From the NCBI GenBank assembly GCA_017433905.1, contig JAFRGI010000017.1:32998-96997 (forward strand): DNA of 64,000 nucleotides. Direction: 5' to 3'. The notes under the pieces were generated by a model. It worked only from the letters and a program-made list of their open reading frames with translations. It had not been told where the DNA came from and made no database searches. Shown here piece by piece: positions 10,122-18,510 of the stretch. Made by a program: the position numbers and the translations under genes. This DNA comes from Ruminococcus sp. GTDB taxonomy: Bacteria; Bacillota; Clostridia; Oscillospirales; Acutalibacteraceae. Each line of letters opens with the position of its first letter. Positions within the stretch are counted from its first letter, which is position 1.

Positions 10122-11768
10122 TTATTTCAAATTGATTTCATTTTGCTGTGCGACAACGCTTTCGCCGCAGTAGATTTTTCTGAGCACAGGTTTTTCGATT
10201 TTGCCCGTGGGGTTGCGCGGAACCTTTGCAAAGATGATTTTGCGCGGTCTTTTGTAGCGCGGCAGATTCAGACAGAAGCGGTTGACGTCATCTTCGCTGA
10301 GGTAGCGGCCGTCCTTGACCTCGATCACCGCCGCCGCAATTTCACCGAGGCGCCGGTCGGGCAGGCCGATGACCGCGACATCCTTAATATTTTCGTTGGC
10401 ACGCAGAAAATCCTCGATCTGCACGGGATAGATATTTTCGCCGCCCGAGATAATGACGTCCTTTTTGCGGTCGACAAGAAAGATGAAGCCGTCTGCGTCT
10501 CGCTCCGCCATATCGCCCGTATAAAGCCATCCGTCGTTGTCGAGAACCTCCTCGGTTGCCTTGGCATCCTTGTAGTAGCATTTCATGACGCCGGAACCCC
10601 TGACCGCCAGCTCGCCGACACCGTTTTCGGGAACTTCTCTGCGGTTTTCATCAACGATTCTGACTTCCCATCCGTAGCCGGGAATGCCGATGGCGCCGAC
10701 CTTGTGGATGTTATCCATGCCGAGGTGTACGCAGCCGGGACCGATGCTCTCGCTCAATCCGTAGTTGGTGTCGTAGCTGTGATGAGGAAAAACGGTTTTC
10801 CAGCGCTTGATCAGCGTCGGCGGCACAGGCTGCGCGCCAATGTGCATGAGCCGCCACTGACTGAGCTCATATTTATCGGGGTCGATTCTGCCGCTTTCGA
10901 TTGCGTCCAAAATATCTTGTGCCCACGGTACGAGCAGCCAGACGATGGAGCAGCGTTCCTCGCTGATGCAGCGGATAATCCATTCCGGAGACACACCCCG
11001 GAGCAATACCGCCTTGCCGCCGGAAACAAGAGAGCCGAACCAGTGCATTTTTGCGCCTGTATGGTACAGCGGCGGAATGCAGAGGAATACATCGTCTTTT
11101 TTCTGCAAATGATGCGCCTGCTCTACCTTGGCGGCGTGCACCAGCGCGGCGTGCGCGTGCAGGATCGCTTTTGGAAAGCCAGTGGTGCCCGAGGAGAAGT
11201 ATATGGCGCCGTCGTCCTCGTCGGTGATGTAGACGCTCGGCGGCTGTGAGGAGCAGTAATGGAGCAGATCATCGTAGCTGTCCGCAAAGCTCGGACATTC
11301 GTCGCCGACATAGAAGCAGTCCTTCAGGCGCGGCACGCGGTCACGGATATCCTCCACACGTCCGATGAATTCGGGGCCGAATACCAGGAAATCGGAATCG
11401 GATTTTTCGAGACAATAGCGGATTTCCTCGGCGGTGTAGCGAAAATTGAGCGGAACGACAACGGCGCCGGATTTGAGAATGCCGAAATAAATCGGCAGCC
11501 AGTCAAGACAATTCATCAGCAGAATAGCGACCTTGTCTCCCTTTTGAATACCGCGGGTGAGCAGAAGGTTGGCGAAACGGTTCGCCTGTTTCTCAAAATC
11601 TCCCCAGGTCAGCTGCTTGCGGAATGCGCCGCCGCGTGCGGATTCGATGAGCGAATACTCGCGCCATGTAACGTGAGGTACGTTTTTGACCTCGGGATTG
11701 ATCTCTACCAGTGCGGTGTCATTTTTGAAGTATGTGGCGTTTCTCGTGAGAAACTCTGTGATAGGCAT
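10122..11768 (-). CDS. AMP-binding acyl-CoA synthetase/ligase
   Basis: Adenylate-forming enzyme of 548 residues that activates a carboxylic acid to acyl-AMP and then acyl-CoA. Visible: the P-loop-like AMP motif IYFSSGTTGFPKAIL (about 187-201), the A5-type YGLSES, WLYTGDMAERDADGFIFLVDR (A7-A8 region), and a C-terminal lysine in RNPTGKIEKPVLRK. It resembles medium- or long-chain fatty-acid or aromatic-acid CoA ligases, but the acid is unknown. AAGGAGTTC lies before the ATG. First gene of an operon with a Na+ symporter and an ion channel; the leader holds a terminator-like hairpin (11815-11850). Confidence 0.93.
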   Translation of the reverse strand: MPITEFLTRNATYFKNDTALVEINPEVKNVPHVTWREYSLIESARGGAFRKQLTWGDFEKQANRFANLLLTRGIQKGDKVAILLMNCLDWLPIYFGILKSGAVVVPLNFRYTAEEIRYCLEKSDSDFLVFGPEFIGRVEDIRDRVPRLKDCFYVGDECPSFADSYDDLLHYCSSQPPSVYITDEDDGAIYFSSGTTGFPKAILHAHAALVHAAKVEQAHHLQKKDDVFLCIPPLYHTGAKMHWFGSLVSGGKAVLLRGVSPEWIIRCISEERCSIVWLLVPWAQDILDAIESGRIDPDKYELSQWRLMHIGAQPVPPTLIKRWKTVFPHHSYDTNYGLSESIGPGCVHLGMDNIHKVGAIGIPGYGWEVRIVDENRREVPENGVGELAVRGSGVMKCYYKDAKATEEVLDNDGWLYTGDMAERDADGFIFLVDRKKDVIISGGENIYPVQIEDFLRANENIKDVAVIGLPDRRLGEIAAAVIEVKDGRYLSEDDVNRFCLNLPRYKRPRKIIFAKVPRNPTGKIEKPVLRKIYCGESVVAQQNEINLK

Positions 11769-11814
11769 TTTAAGAACTCCTTTTTGCGATTTAAATGGTT
11801 AAAGTGAAAGTCCG

Positions 11815-11850
11815 AAAAAAATAACCCCGAACCCCAAAAGGATATCGGGG
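11815..11850 (-). terminator. Terminator-like hairpin in the acyl-CoA ligase leader (possible attenuator)
   Basis: On the minus strand CCCCGA pairs with TCGGGG and is followed by TTATTTTTTT, directly after the predicted transcript start and before the gene. The first CCCC could instead pair with an internal GGGG, giving two exclusive folds. Confidence 0.55.
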
Positions 11851-11866
11851 ATATGATTACCATAAT

Positions 11867-11895
11867 ACTATCTCACTTTTTACGCTTTTTGTCAA
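11867..11895 (-). promoter_or_regulatory. Promoter of the acyl-CoA ligase operon
   Basis: Minus strand TTGACA, 17-base spacer, GATAGT (four of six matches). The predicted start near 11860 puts the hairpin at 11815-11850 at the 5' end of the transcript. Confidence 0.65.
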
Positions 11896-11998
11896 GGGGG
11901 AAAGAGTAAAACTGTAAAAAAATATTAACAATATGAAAAAATATTATAATAAAATAAACAGATAAACAGAAAAAACAGATCTTCCAAAAAGCTGCACA

Positions 11999-12032
11999 GC
12001 GCCGCCGAATCGAATTAGCGAGTCGGCGGCGC
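11999..12032. other. Perfect 10-bp inverted repeat upstream of the patatin promoter
   Basis: GCGCCGCCGA and TCGGCGGCGC flank a 14-base loop. T-runs on either side are weak (ATTT on plus), so it may be a terminator for an unseen short transcript or just a structural element. The rest of the 11769-12088 gap is AT-rich and holds only the two divergent promoters and the leader hairpin. Confidence 0.5.
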
Positions 12033-12033
12033 A

Positions 12034-12062
12034 TTTACAAATATGATGGAATATGCTATCAT
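12034..12062 (+). promoter_or_regulatory. Promoter of the patatin-like lipase gene
   Basis: TTTACA, 17-base spacer, TATCAT preceded by TGC, 26 bases before the chosen ATG. Confidence 0.65.
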
Positions 12063-12088
12063 AAGATATGTGAAAGGATGTGTTGCCC

Positions 12089-12961
12089 ATGAAAACGGGC
12101 TTGGTATTGGAAGGCGGTGCAATGCGCGGATTATTCTCTGCGGGCGTGATAGATGTGATGATGGAGCAGGGCGTGGCGTTCGATACCTTGATTGGCGTGT
12201 CAGCGGGTGCAGCGTTCGGATGTAACTATAAATCCGGTCAAATCGGCAGAGCAATCCGCTACAACATGCGGTTCGCGCAGGATAAGCGTTATTGCAGCAG
12301 ATGGTCGTTGCTGCGGACGGGAAATCTGTTCGGCGCGGAATTCTGTTACCACACGATCCCGAACCGTCTCGATCTGTTTGACCGAAAGACATTCCATGAT
12401 TCTCCTATGAAGTTTTATGTGGTTTGCACGGACATTCAGACGGGCATGCCGGTTTATCATCGCTGTGACACGGCGAACGACACCTGTTATGAATGGATAC
12501 GCGCCTCCGCTTCGATGCCGCTGGTATCCACGCCTGTATGCTTGGACGGCAGCCTGTTGCTCGACGGCGGTATATCGGACTCGATTCCCCTGCAGTATAT
12601 GATGGATCACGGCTTTGAAAAAAACGTGGTTGTACTCACCCAACCGCGCAGTTATGTTAAGCGCCCTGCCTCGATGATGGCGCTGCTGCGGATGAAGCTG
12701 CGCAAATATCCGCAGCTGCTCCGAACAATGGGGGAACGCCATAAGGATTACAACCGCAGCCGCAGGCTGGTATTTGCCGGGGAGCGCCAGGGAAACGTGT
12801 TTGTAATTTGTCCCGACGAACCGCTGCCGATAGGCAGAATTGAACACGACCCGGAGAATATGCACCGTGTCTATCAGCTGGGAAGGGCTGTTGCCGAGCG
12901 CAGGCTGGAAGCATTAAAGGACTTTATGAATTCCGAGCCGTCCGTGCATACGGAGGGTTGA
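12089..12961 (+). CDS. Patatin-like phospholipase
   Basis: Serine lipid acyl hydrolase of 290 residues. The oxyanion loop LEGGAMRGLFSAG (residues 7-19), nucleophile motif GVSAG (Ser38) and catalytic Asp in DGG (Asp159) are all intact and in the order of the bacterial RssA/YjjU-like patatins; the C-terminal 90 residues are basic and helical. The ATG at 12089 is chosen over a GTG at 12080 because AAAGGA is properly spaced only from the former. The 3' end overlaps by 48 bases with the convergent alpha/beta hydrolase frame. Substrate unknown. Confidence 0.9.
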   Translation: MKTGLVLEGGAMRGLFSAGVIDVMMEQGVAFDTLIGVSAGAAFGCNYKSGQIGRAIRYNMRFAQDKRYCSRWSLLRTGNLFGAEFCYHTIPNRLDLFDRKTFHDSPMKFYVVCTDIQTGMPVYHRCDTANDTCYEWIRASASMPLVSTPVCLDGSLLLDGGISDSIPLQYMMDHGFEKNVVVLTQPRSYVKRPASMMALLRMKLRKYPQLLRTMGERHKDYNRSRRLVFAGERQGNVFVICPDEPLPIGRIEHDPENMHRVYQLGRAVAERRLEALKDFMNSEPSVHTEG

Positions 12962-13981
12962 CCGTTGGGTTTCAGCTCCCGTCCGGGTGTCAGCCCATAA
13001 CGCCGGTTCGTTCGCAGGGAAGCGGTGACCGTATTTTCCGGGAGAGGACTTGTGTTTCCGACTGCTTGTTTCTGACCTGCCGGCACCGGAAAAATCGAGA
13101 ATATCGCGGATGACCTCCTCGCGGCACACGTCGTTAAGGATTTCGTGGCGGCAGTTGTGATAGAGCTTCAGTTGTGCGTTTTTACCGTTTTTAATGAGAC
13201 GGTTGTATACGGTTTTTACCCCTTTTCCGTAGTTGCCGACGGGATCCTCGTCTCCCGAGATGAGCAAAACCGGTACGTTGAGTTCTTTTCTGCCGAACCA
13301 CGCACTGCGGTTGCAGATGCGGAGCATCTGCAGCAGATCCTTCATGGACGCGACGCAGAAATGAAAGGCGCAGAAGCGGTCGGCATGGTAGAGATCGCGG
13401 GTTTCCGGGATGCTGCTGAGCCACGCGTGCGCGTCCACTTCGTCAAAATGGTTATTGTAGCTGCTGAATACCATCATTTCAAGGGTGTTGGAGGTGTACC
13501 GCTCACCTTTGACGCGGATTAGGCGGTTGAGCAAAAACACCCCCATCGGCAGAATAGGATTGGGACCTCCCGTACCCATGATAATCAGTTTGTTCCACAG
13601 CTTGTCCGTGAAGGTACAGCGTGCAATAAAAGAACCCATGCTGTGCCCCATCAGTACACAGGGAAGGTGGTTTCCGTACGCGTGCTTTACAGCGGCTGTA
13701 AAACGCCGCACGTCCGCGAGCAGATAGGGGTAGCCGCCGATATATCCCAGCTCGCTGCCGTTTGCGGCAGTTTTTCCGTGGCCGAGGTTATCAAAGCCAT
13801 AGCAGATCCAGCCGTTTTCCGCCATTTTGCGCATAAAGCCGTCATATCTGCCAATGTGCTCTACCATGCCGTGAACGACATGGAACAGCCCCCTGGCTTC
13901 CGTTTCGGGCGCGTAGATCCTGCCGTACAGCACGTGGTTTCCGTCCGCGGAAGGAAAGCGTTTTTCCATTACGTCAATCAT
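12914..13981 (-). CDS. Alpha/beta hydrolase (lysophospholipase/monoglyceride lipase type)
   Basis: Serine hydrolase of 355 residues as read. The lid-lipase family features are complete: HGMVEHIGRYD, YGFDNLGHGKT, nucleophile elbow GHSMG (Ser114), acid in SGDEDPVG (Asp246) and His279 in NCRHE. Homologues normally end near ILDFL, which here corresponds to residue 298; the remaining about 57 residues are Arg/Ser/Thr-rich, look non-conserved and run 48 bases into the end of the convergent patatin gene. The start at 13981 (MIDVMEKRF) has GGGTGAT upstream; the frame is open to 14116 but without a good site. Pairing with patatin suggests lipid turnover. Confidence 0.88.
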   Translation of the reverse strand: MIDVMEKRFPSADGNHVLYGRIYAPETEARGLFHVVHGMVEHIGRYDGFMRKMAENGWICYGFDNLGHGKTAANGSELGYIGGYPYLLADVRRFTAAVKHAYGNHLPCVLMGHSMGSFIARCTFTDKLWNKLIIMGTGGPNPILPMGVFLLNRLIRVKGERYTSNTLEMMVFSSYNNHFDEVDAHAWLSSIPETRDLYHADRFCAFHFCVASMKDLLQMLRICNRSAWFGRKELNVPVLLISGDEDPVGNYGKGVKTVYNRLIKNGKNAQLKLYHNCRHEILNDVCREEVIRDILDFSGAGRSETSSRKHKSSPGKYGHRFPANEPALWADTRTGAETQRSTLRMHGRLGIHKVL

Positions 13982-14114
13982 TTGTATCACCCATTGCAGA
14001 CCCGAACGGTGTGTGGTCAACCGCCGGGTTGTTTTTTTTGCATCATTATTTGTTGGATGGCGTTTAGATATTAGTATCCCGCAAAAGCGCATGAATATGA
14101 TACGGCAAAATAGC

Positions 14115-14140
14115 AAAAACCGGCGCGGATTGCGCCGGTT
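14115..14140 (-). terminator. Terminator of the flavodiiron protein gene
   Basis: CCGGCGC and GCGCCGG separated by five bases; on the minus strand T-run follows (TTTTT). Fifteen bases past the stop of the flavodiiron gene. Confidence 0.85.
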
Positions 14141-14154
14141 TTGTTGTGAATTAG

Positions 14155-15945
14155 TTATTCGATCGGTTCAAAATCCGCAGCGCCGTGCTTGCAAAGCGGA
14201 CAGATGAAATCGTCGGGCAGCTCGTCGCCCTCGTAGATGTAGCCGCACACCTTGCAGACCCAACCTTTTTTGCCCTCTGTTTCGGGCTTGGGCTTGACAT
14301 GGTTTTGGTAGTAGGTGTAGGTCATCGTCTCCTTGTCGGAGGTGACGCGCGCCTCTGTGACGGAGCAGATAAACATTCCGTGGGTGTCGAGATCCATGTA
14401 ATCCTCCACCTTCAGTGAAAGGAAGGAATTGATGTGCTTCGGCAGAAAAACCAATCCGTTGTCGGAGCGGAGCGGCTCGCAGTTTGCGAATTTGTCACAA
14501 TTTCTGCCGCTTTGGAAGCCGAAGTTTTCAAAAACGGAGAACGGCGCCTCCACAGACAAACAGTTAACGTTCATAACGCCCGTTTTCTTGATAACGTGAT
14601 GGGAATAGTTCTGTTTGTTGATGCAGATCGCTACGCGGTTGGGCGTACTGGTGACCTGAGTGACCGTGTTGACGATCAGACCGTTGTCCTTTTTACCGTC
14701 ATTGGAGGTGACAACGTACAGACCGTAGCCGATATTAAATAGCGCGGTCATATCATTTTTGTCGGCGGTTTCGTTATGCTGCGCAAGATAATCCTTGCAC
14801 AGCTCGTTGGCGAGATTCTCGAGATCTTCCTTGCTTTTGTCGTTCAAAGCAGACAGGATTCGTACGGTGGTGTCCGCAAACGCAATGTTTTTGCAGCCCT
14901 CGAGCATTTTCTTCATGGTCTTGGCGGCGAGAGGCGCCCATGATCCGTTCTCGATCAGACCGATGGTTTTGTTCTGAAAGTTGCGCTCCGTGAGGTGGTG
15001 GATAAACTCGCGCATAAAGGGGAAGATTTCCGCATTATAGGTGGTGGTGGCGAGCACAATTCTGCCGTAGCGAAAGGCGTCCTCCACACATTCCGCCATG
15101 TCCTCACGCGCGAGATCGTTGACCACGACCTTCGGGCAACCCTTGACGCGGAGTTTTTCGGCGAGCAGCTCCACGGCTTTTTTTGTGTTGCCGTAAACGG
15201 AGGTGTATGCAATCATAATGCCGTCGCTTTCTACACTGTAACTTGACCATGTGTTGTACAGACCGATATAGTAGCCGAGATTCTCTGTCAGCACGGGGCC
15301 GTGCAGCGGGCAAATGATCTGAATATCGAGATTGGCTGCTTTTTTCAGCAAATTTTGCACCTGTGCGCCGTATTTGCCAACGATACCGATGTAGTAGCGT
15401 CTCGCCTCACATGCCCAGTCCTCCTCGACGTCGAGTGCGCCGAATTTACCGAAACCGTCAGCGGAAAACAGTACCTTGTCCGTGCTGTCGTAGGTGACGA
15501 TGACCTCGGGCCAGTGCACCATGGGAGCTGTGACAAAGGTCAGTGTGTGTTTGCCGAGCTCGAGGGTATCGCCTTCACCGACAACAACGCGTCTGTCCGC
15601 AAAGTCCGTGCCGAAAAAATTCTGCATCATCGTGAACGCTTTGACGGACGATACGATGGTTGCATCGGGATAATTTTTCATAAAATTAAAAATATTCGCA
15701 GAGTGGTCGGGCTCCATATGCTGCACGATCAGGTAATCGGGTTTCCGGCTTCCCAACGCGTCTTCCAGATTGTTGAGCCATTCGTGGGTAAAGCTGCGGT
15801 CAACGGTGTCCATGACCGCAATCTTTTCGTCGAGGATGACGTAGGAGTTGTATGCCATGCCGTTGGGCACGTCATACTGCCCCTCAAACAGATCAATTTT
15901 GTGGTCATTGACGCCCACATAGCGGATATCCTTTGTGATTTCCAT
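14155..15945 (-). CDS. Flavodiiron protein fused to flavin reductase and rubredoxin domains
   Basis: Cytosolic O2/NO reductase of 596 residues with four modules. (1) Metallo-beta-lactamase-like diiron domain, residues 1-240, with every ligand present: H76, E78, D80, H81 (HMEPDH), H144, D163 and H215. (2) Flavodoxin domain, about 244-390, FMN loop TSVYGNTKKA. (3) Flavin-reductase-like FMN domain, about 400-545. (4) C-terminal rubredoxin, C564/C567 and C582/C585. The plain FprA form stops after module 2; here the electron donors are fused, so the protein could accept electrons nearly directly from NAD(P)H. ATG at 15945 is preferred (GAGAGG upstream); 15966 is the alternative. Own promoter and terminator, so monocistronic. 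Confidence 0.95.
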   Translation of the reverse strand: MEITKDIRYVGVNDHKIDLFEGQYDVPNGMAYNSYVILDEKIAVMDTVDRSFTHEWLNNLEDALGSRKPDYLIVQHMEPDHSANIFNFMKNYPDATIVSSVKAFTMMQNFFGTDFADRRVVVGEGDTLELGKHTLTFVTAPMVHWPEVIVTYDSTDKVLFSADGFGKFGALDVEEDWACEARRYYIGIVGKYGAQVQNLLKKAANLDIQIICPLHGPVLTENLGYYIGLYNTWSSYSVESDGIMIAYTSVYGNTKKAVELLAEKLRVKGCPKVVVNDLAREDMAECVEDAFRYGRIVLATTTYNAEIFPFMREFIHHLTERNFQNKTIGLIENGSWAPLAAKTMKKMLEGCKNIAFADTTVRILSALNDKSKEDLENLANELCKDYLAQHNETADKNDMTALFNIGYGLYVVTSNDGKKDNGLIVNTVTQVTSTPNRVAICINKQNYSHHVIKKTGVMNVNCLSVEAPFSVFENFGFQSGRNCDKFANCEPLRSDNGLVFLPKHINSFLSLKVEDYMDLDTHGMFICSVTEARVTSDKETMTYTYYQNHVKPKPETEGKKGWVCKVCGYIYEGDELPDDFICPLCKHGAADFEPIE

Positions 15946-15995
15946 AAGGTTGTACCTCTCTTTCATTTATATTAAAAGGATGATATGCTAAATAA

Positions 15996-16024
15996 ATTGT
16001 AACATAAAATTTTGCTGTTTACAA
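15996..16024 (-). promoter_or_regulatory. Promoter of the flavodiiron protein gene
   Basis: Minus strand TTGTAA, 17-base spacer, TACAAT with TGT upstream (extended -10). Confidence 0.65.
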
Positions 16025-16085
16025 GGGAATTTTAGAGAAATAAGGGAAAAATAAAGATTCCCACAAAAGATTCCCACATTAACTC

Positions 16086-16114
16086 TTGCATTCTTATAGG
16101 AGAGCATTTATAAT
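16086..16114 (+). promoter_or_regulatory. Promoter of the MATE transporter gene
   Basis: TTGCAT, 17-base spacer, perfect TATAAT. The predicted start near 16121 lies at the ribosome site GGAGTGTGAG, giving a leader of only about 15 bases. Confidence 0.75.
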
Positions 16115-16135
16115 ACTGTCGGAGTGTGAGAAAAA

Positions 16136-17479
16136 ATGGGAAAAAATAAGAAAATGACTTTATGGAGTTTGGCATGGCCGATATTTATTGAGACTGCTTT
16201 GTTTATGCTTCTCGGTTTTGTAGACGTGCTGATTCTCAGCAAGTATGATGACCTTGCGGCATCGTCCGTTACCGTAGCCAATCAGGCAGTGTCTATCGCG
16301 ACAATCATCTTTACCGTCGTCTCCTCGGCGAGCGCGGTCTTGATTTCGCAGTATCTCGGCGCAAAACAAATGCAGTCAGCTTCGCGGATAGCGGCGTTGT
16401 CTCTGGTTTTGCATTTAATCACGGGATTACTGGTCAGTGCGATATTTTTGTTGTTTTATAACCCGATCCTGCGCTTTATCGGTGTGGAAGGAAAGATCCT
16501 TGAATTCGGGGGACAGTATTTGTCAATCGTGGGAAGTGTGATGTTCCTGCAGGCGCTGATGACGGCGATTTCCGTGATCATCCGTAACCACGGCATGACC
16601 AAAATTTCTATGTACGTTACCGTCGGCATGAATATCCTTAATACGATCATGGATATCGTGCTGGTTCTCGGCTTGTTCGGATTGCCGAAGATGGGCGTGG
16701 TCGGCGTTGCGTTCGCAACCTCTCTGAGTCGTTTCGCCGGTACAGTTGTGCTTGGTATTGTTCTGTTTACCAAGGTGGAGAAATGGAGTATCTTCAAGCT
16801 CCTCAAGCCGATTCCGGGGAAAGATATTCGAAATATTTTTAAAATCGGCATTCCGTCCGCATTTGAATCTTTGATGTATAATCTGTCGCAGATCGTGATT
16901 ACCGCTATTGTTCTTAAATATCTGACGGACACCGAACTGATCACAAAAACCTATGTACAGAATATCTCGATGTTCTTTTATGTTTTCGCCATTTCGATCG
17001 GGCAGGCGTCACAGATTCTCATAGGACACCATGTCGGCGCGGGTCAACCGGATGAGGCGTATCGCCAGGGGTTGCGGGCATTCAGGCAGGCAATTCTGAT
17101 AACGATTGCTATTTGTGCAGCAGGCATTGTTTTCCGGGGACAGATCATGAGTGTTTTTACAGACGACGCAGCCGTGATTGCTTTCGGTTCGGTTTTGTTG
17201 TTTCTGGAGCTGTTTTTGGAGTGTGGCAGGACGTCGAATCTGGTGGTAATCTCCTGTCTGCGCGGTGCGGGAGATGTATATTTTCCGACCGTATGCGCCA
17301 TTATTTCCATGTGGGTCATTAACGTGCTGGGCTCATATTTGCTGGCCGTTGTACTCGGTTGGGGTGTTGCCGGTTTGTGGATTGCGCAGGCGACGGACGA
17401 AGTGTTACGCGGCATATTAATGATTTTGCGCTGGCGCGGCGGCAGATGGAGAACCAAGAGCGTCGTTCAAAAATCATAA
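16136..17479 (+). CDS. MATE family efflux transporter
   Basis: Cation-coupled multidrug exporter of the MATE family, 447 residues, about 12 membrane helices in two similar halves. The N-terminus LWSLAWPIFIETALFMLLGF and the VANQAVSIATIIF segment are typical of the NorM/DinF branch; the C-terminal RGAGDVYFPTVCAIISMWV corresponds to the conserved helix 10 region. GGAGTG lies 9 bases before the ATG. Monocistronic, between a promoter (16086) and a terminator (17496). Substrate unknown. Confidence 0.94.
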   Translation: MGKNKKMTLWSLAWPIFIETALFMLLGFVDVLILSKYDDLAASSVTVANQAVSIATIIFTVVSSASAVLISQYLGAKQMQSASRIAALSLVLHLITGLLVSAIFLLFYNPILRFIGVEGKILEFGGQYLSIVGSVMFLQALMTAISVIIRNHGMTKISMYVTVGMNILNTIMDIVLVLGLFGLPKMGVVGVAFATSLSRFAGTVVLGIVLFTKVEKWSIFKLLKPIPGKDIRNIFKIGIPSAFESLMYNLSQIVITAIVLKYLTDTELITKTYVQNISMFFYVFAISIGQASQILIGHHVGAGQPDEAYRQGLRAFRQAILITIAICAAGIVFRGQIMSVFTDDAAVIAFGSVLLFLELFLECGRTSNLVVISCLRGAGDVYFPTVCAIISMWVINVLGSYLLAVVLGWGVAGLWIAQATDEVLRGILMILRWRGGRWRTKSVVQKS

Positions 17480-17495
17480 ATGCAGGATAAGCAAG

Positions 17496-17523
17496 AGGTT
17501 TGGCAATTGCCAAGCCTTTTTTA
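17496..17523 (+). terminator. Terminator of the MATE gene
   Basis: AGGTTTGGC and GCCAAGCCT flank AATT and are followed by a run of T. Confidence 0.85.
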
Positions 17524-17571
17524 TTGCGCATATTTTTTTGTATACTTTTCGAGTTTTTTTGTATAATACTA

Positions 17572-17600
17572 TTGACAAAGATATTTAGATTTGGTACAAT
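17572..17600 (+). promoter_or_regulatory. Promoter of the gpx-trxA-trxB operon
   Basis: Perfect TTGACA, 17-base spacer, TACAAT with TGG upstream: one of the strongest promoters in the window. No Fur/PerR-like palindrome was recognised around it. Confidence 0.8.
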
Positions 17601-17650
17601 CTAATTGCACACAAACGGAAATAGAAATCCGGACTCAAGGAGGTTGTACG

Positions 17651-18190
17651 ATGGCATTTTATGATTATAAGCTGAAAAAACGCAGGGACGGCGAGCTTGA
17701 TCTCGCGGATTGGCGCGGCAGGGTTGTATTGATAGTCAATACTGCCACGGGATGCGGCTTCACACCGCAGTATGAGGGTTTGGAAATGCTCTATGAGAAA
17801 TATCATGAACAAGGCTTCGAGATTCTCGACATCCCCTGCAATCAGTTTGCCAACCAGGCGAAGGAATCTGATGACGAGATTCGTCAGTTTTGCACGGCAC
17901 GCTACAAAACGCAGTTTGACCAAATGGCAAAGGCGGAGGTTAACGGCGAAAACGAGCTGCCGCTGTACACCTTTCTCAAGGCGCAGGCTCCTTCGGAGGA
18001 GGTCAGGGGCGTTAAGAATAAACTGGCGATGAAGGCGATTGCCAAGATGAGCAAAACCGCTGTAACCGCCGCGGATATACAGTGGAATTTCACCAAGTTC
18101 CTCGTTGACAGGCAGGGAACAGTGGTCAAGCGGTACAGTCCGACCTGTCCGCCTGCAGACATCGATGCGGATATCGCACAATTGATTTGA
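17651..18190 (+). CDS. Glutathione peroxidase family thiol peroxidase
   Basis: Peroxide reductase of 179 residues with a cysteine (not selenocysteine) active site: NTATGCGFTPQYEGLE with C35, Q65 in CNQFANQ and W145/N146 in WNFTKF complete the catalytic tetrad. Firmicute members (BsaA/Gpx) are usually reduced by thioredoxin, and the next two genes are thioredoxin and its reductase, so this operon would be a self-contained peroxide-detoxifying chain. AGGAGG precedes the ATG at 17651; an open frame further upstream lies over the promoter and is not coding. Confidence 0.94.
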   Translation: MAFYDYKLKKRRDGELDLADWRGRVVLIVNTATGCGFTPQYEGLEMLYEKYHEQGFEILDIPCNQFANQAKESDDEIRQFCTARYKTQFDQMAKAEVNGENELPLYTFLKAQAPSEEVRGVKNKLAMKAIAKMSKTAVTAADIQWNFTKFLVDRQGTVVKRYSPTCPPADIDADIAQLI

Positions 18191-18204
18191 AAGGGAGAAG
18201 CAAC

Positions 18205-18510
18205 ATGGCAGTTTTAGAAGTAACAGGCGCAACATTTGAAAAGGAAGTCATGCAGTCCGATCGTCCCGTCCTCGCGGATTTTTACGCGAATTGGTGTGGT
18301 CCCTGCAAGATGCTCCGACCTGTTTTGGAGGAGATTTCGGATGAGCGACAGGACGTGAAATTCGTTTCGGTTGATATTGATGAGGAGGACGATCTTGCCG
18401 AACAGTTTGAGGTCAGCGCAATACCCTGCGTTGTTTTGATCAAGGACGGTGAGGAGGTTAACAGAAGCGTCGGGCTGGTGCCGCGAGAGGCAATCGAGGA
18501 GCTGCTCTGA
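18205..18510 (+). CDS. trxA: Thioredoxin
   Basis: Disulfide reductase of 101 residues with the canonical active site WCGPC (C31, C34). The cis-proline loop reads AIPCVV (P74, C75), where most thioredoxins have Thr/Ala/Leu after the proline; the extra cysteine next to the active site is unusual. The ATG at 18205 follows AAAGGGAGAAG; the frame upstream of it belongs to the gap after gpx. Fourteen bases after gpx and overlapping the first base of trxB, so co-translated with the reductase that recycles it. Confidence 0.96.
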   Translation: MAVLEVTGATFEKEVMQSDRPVLADFYANWCGPCKMLRPVLEEISDERQDVKFVSVDIDEEDDLAEQFEVSAIPCVVLIKDGEEVNRSVGLVPREAIEELL

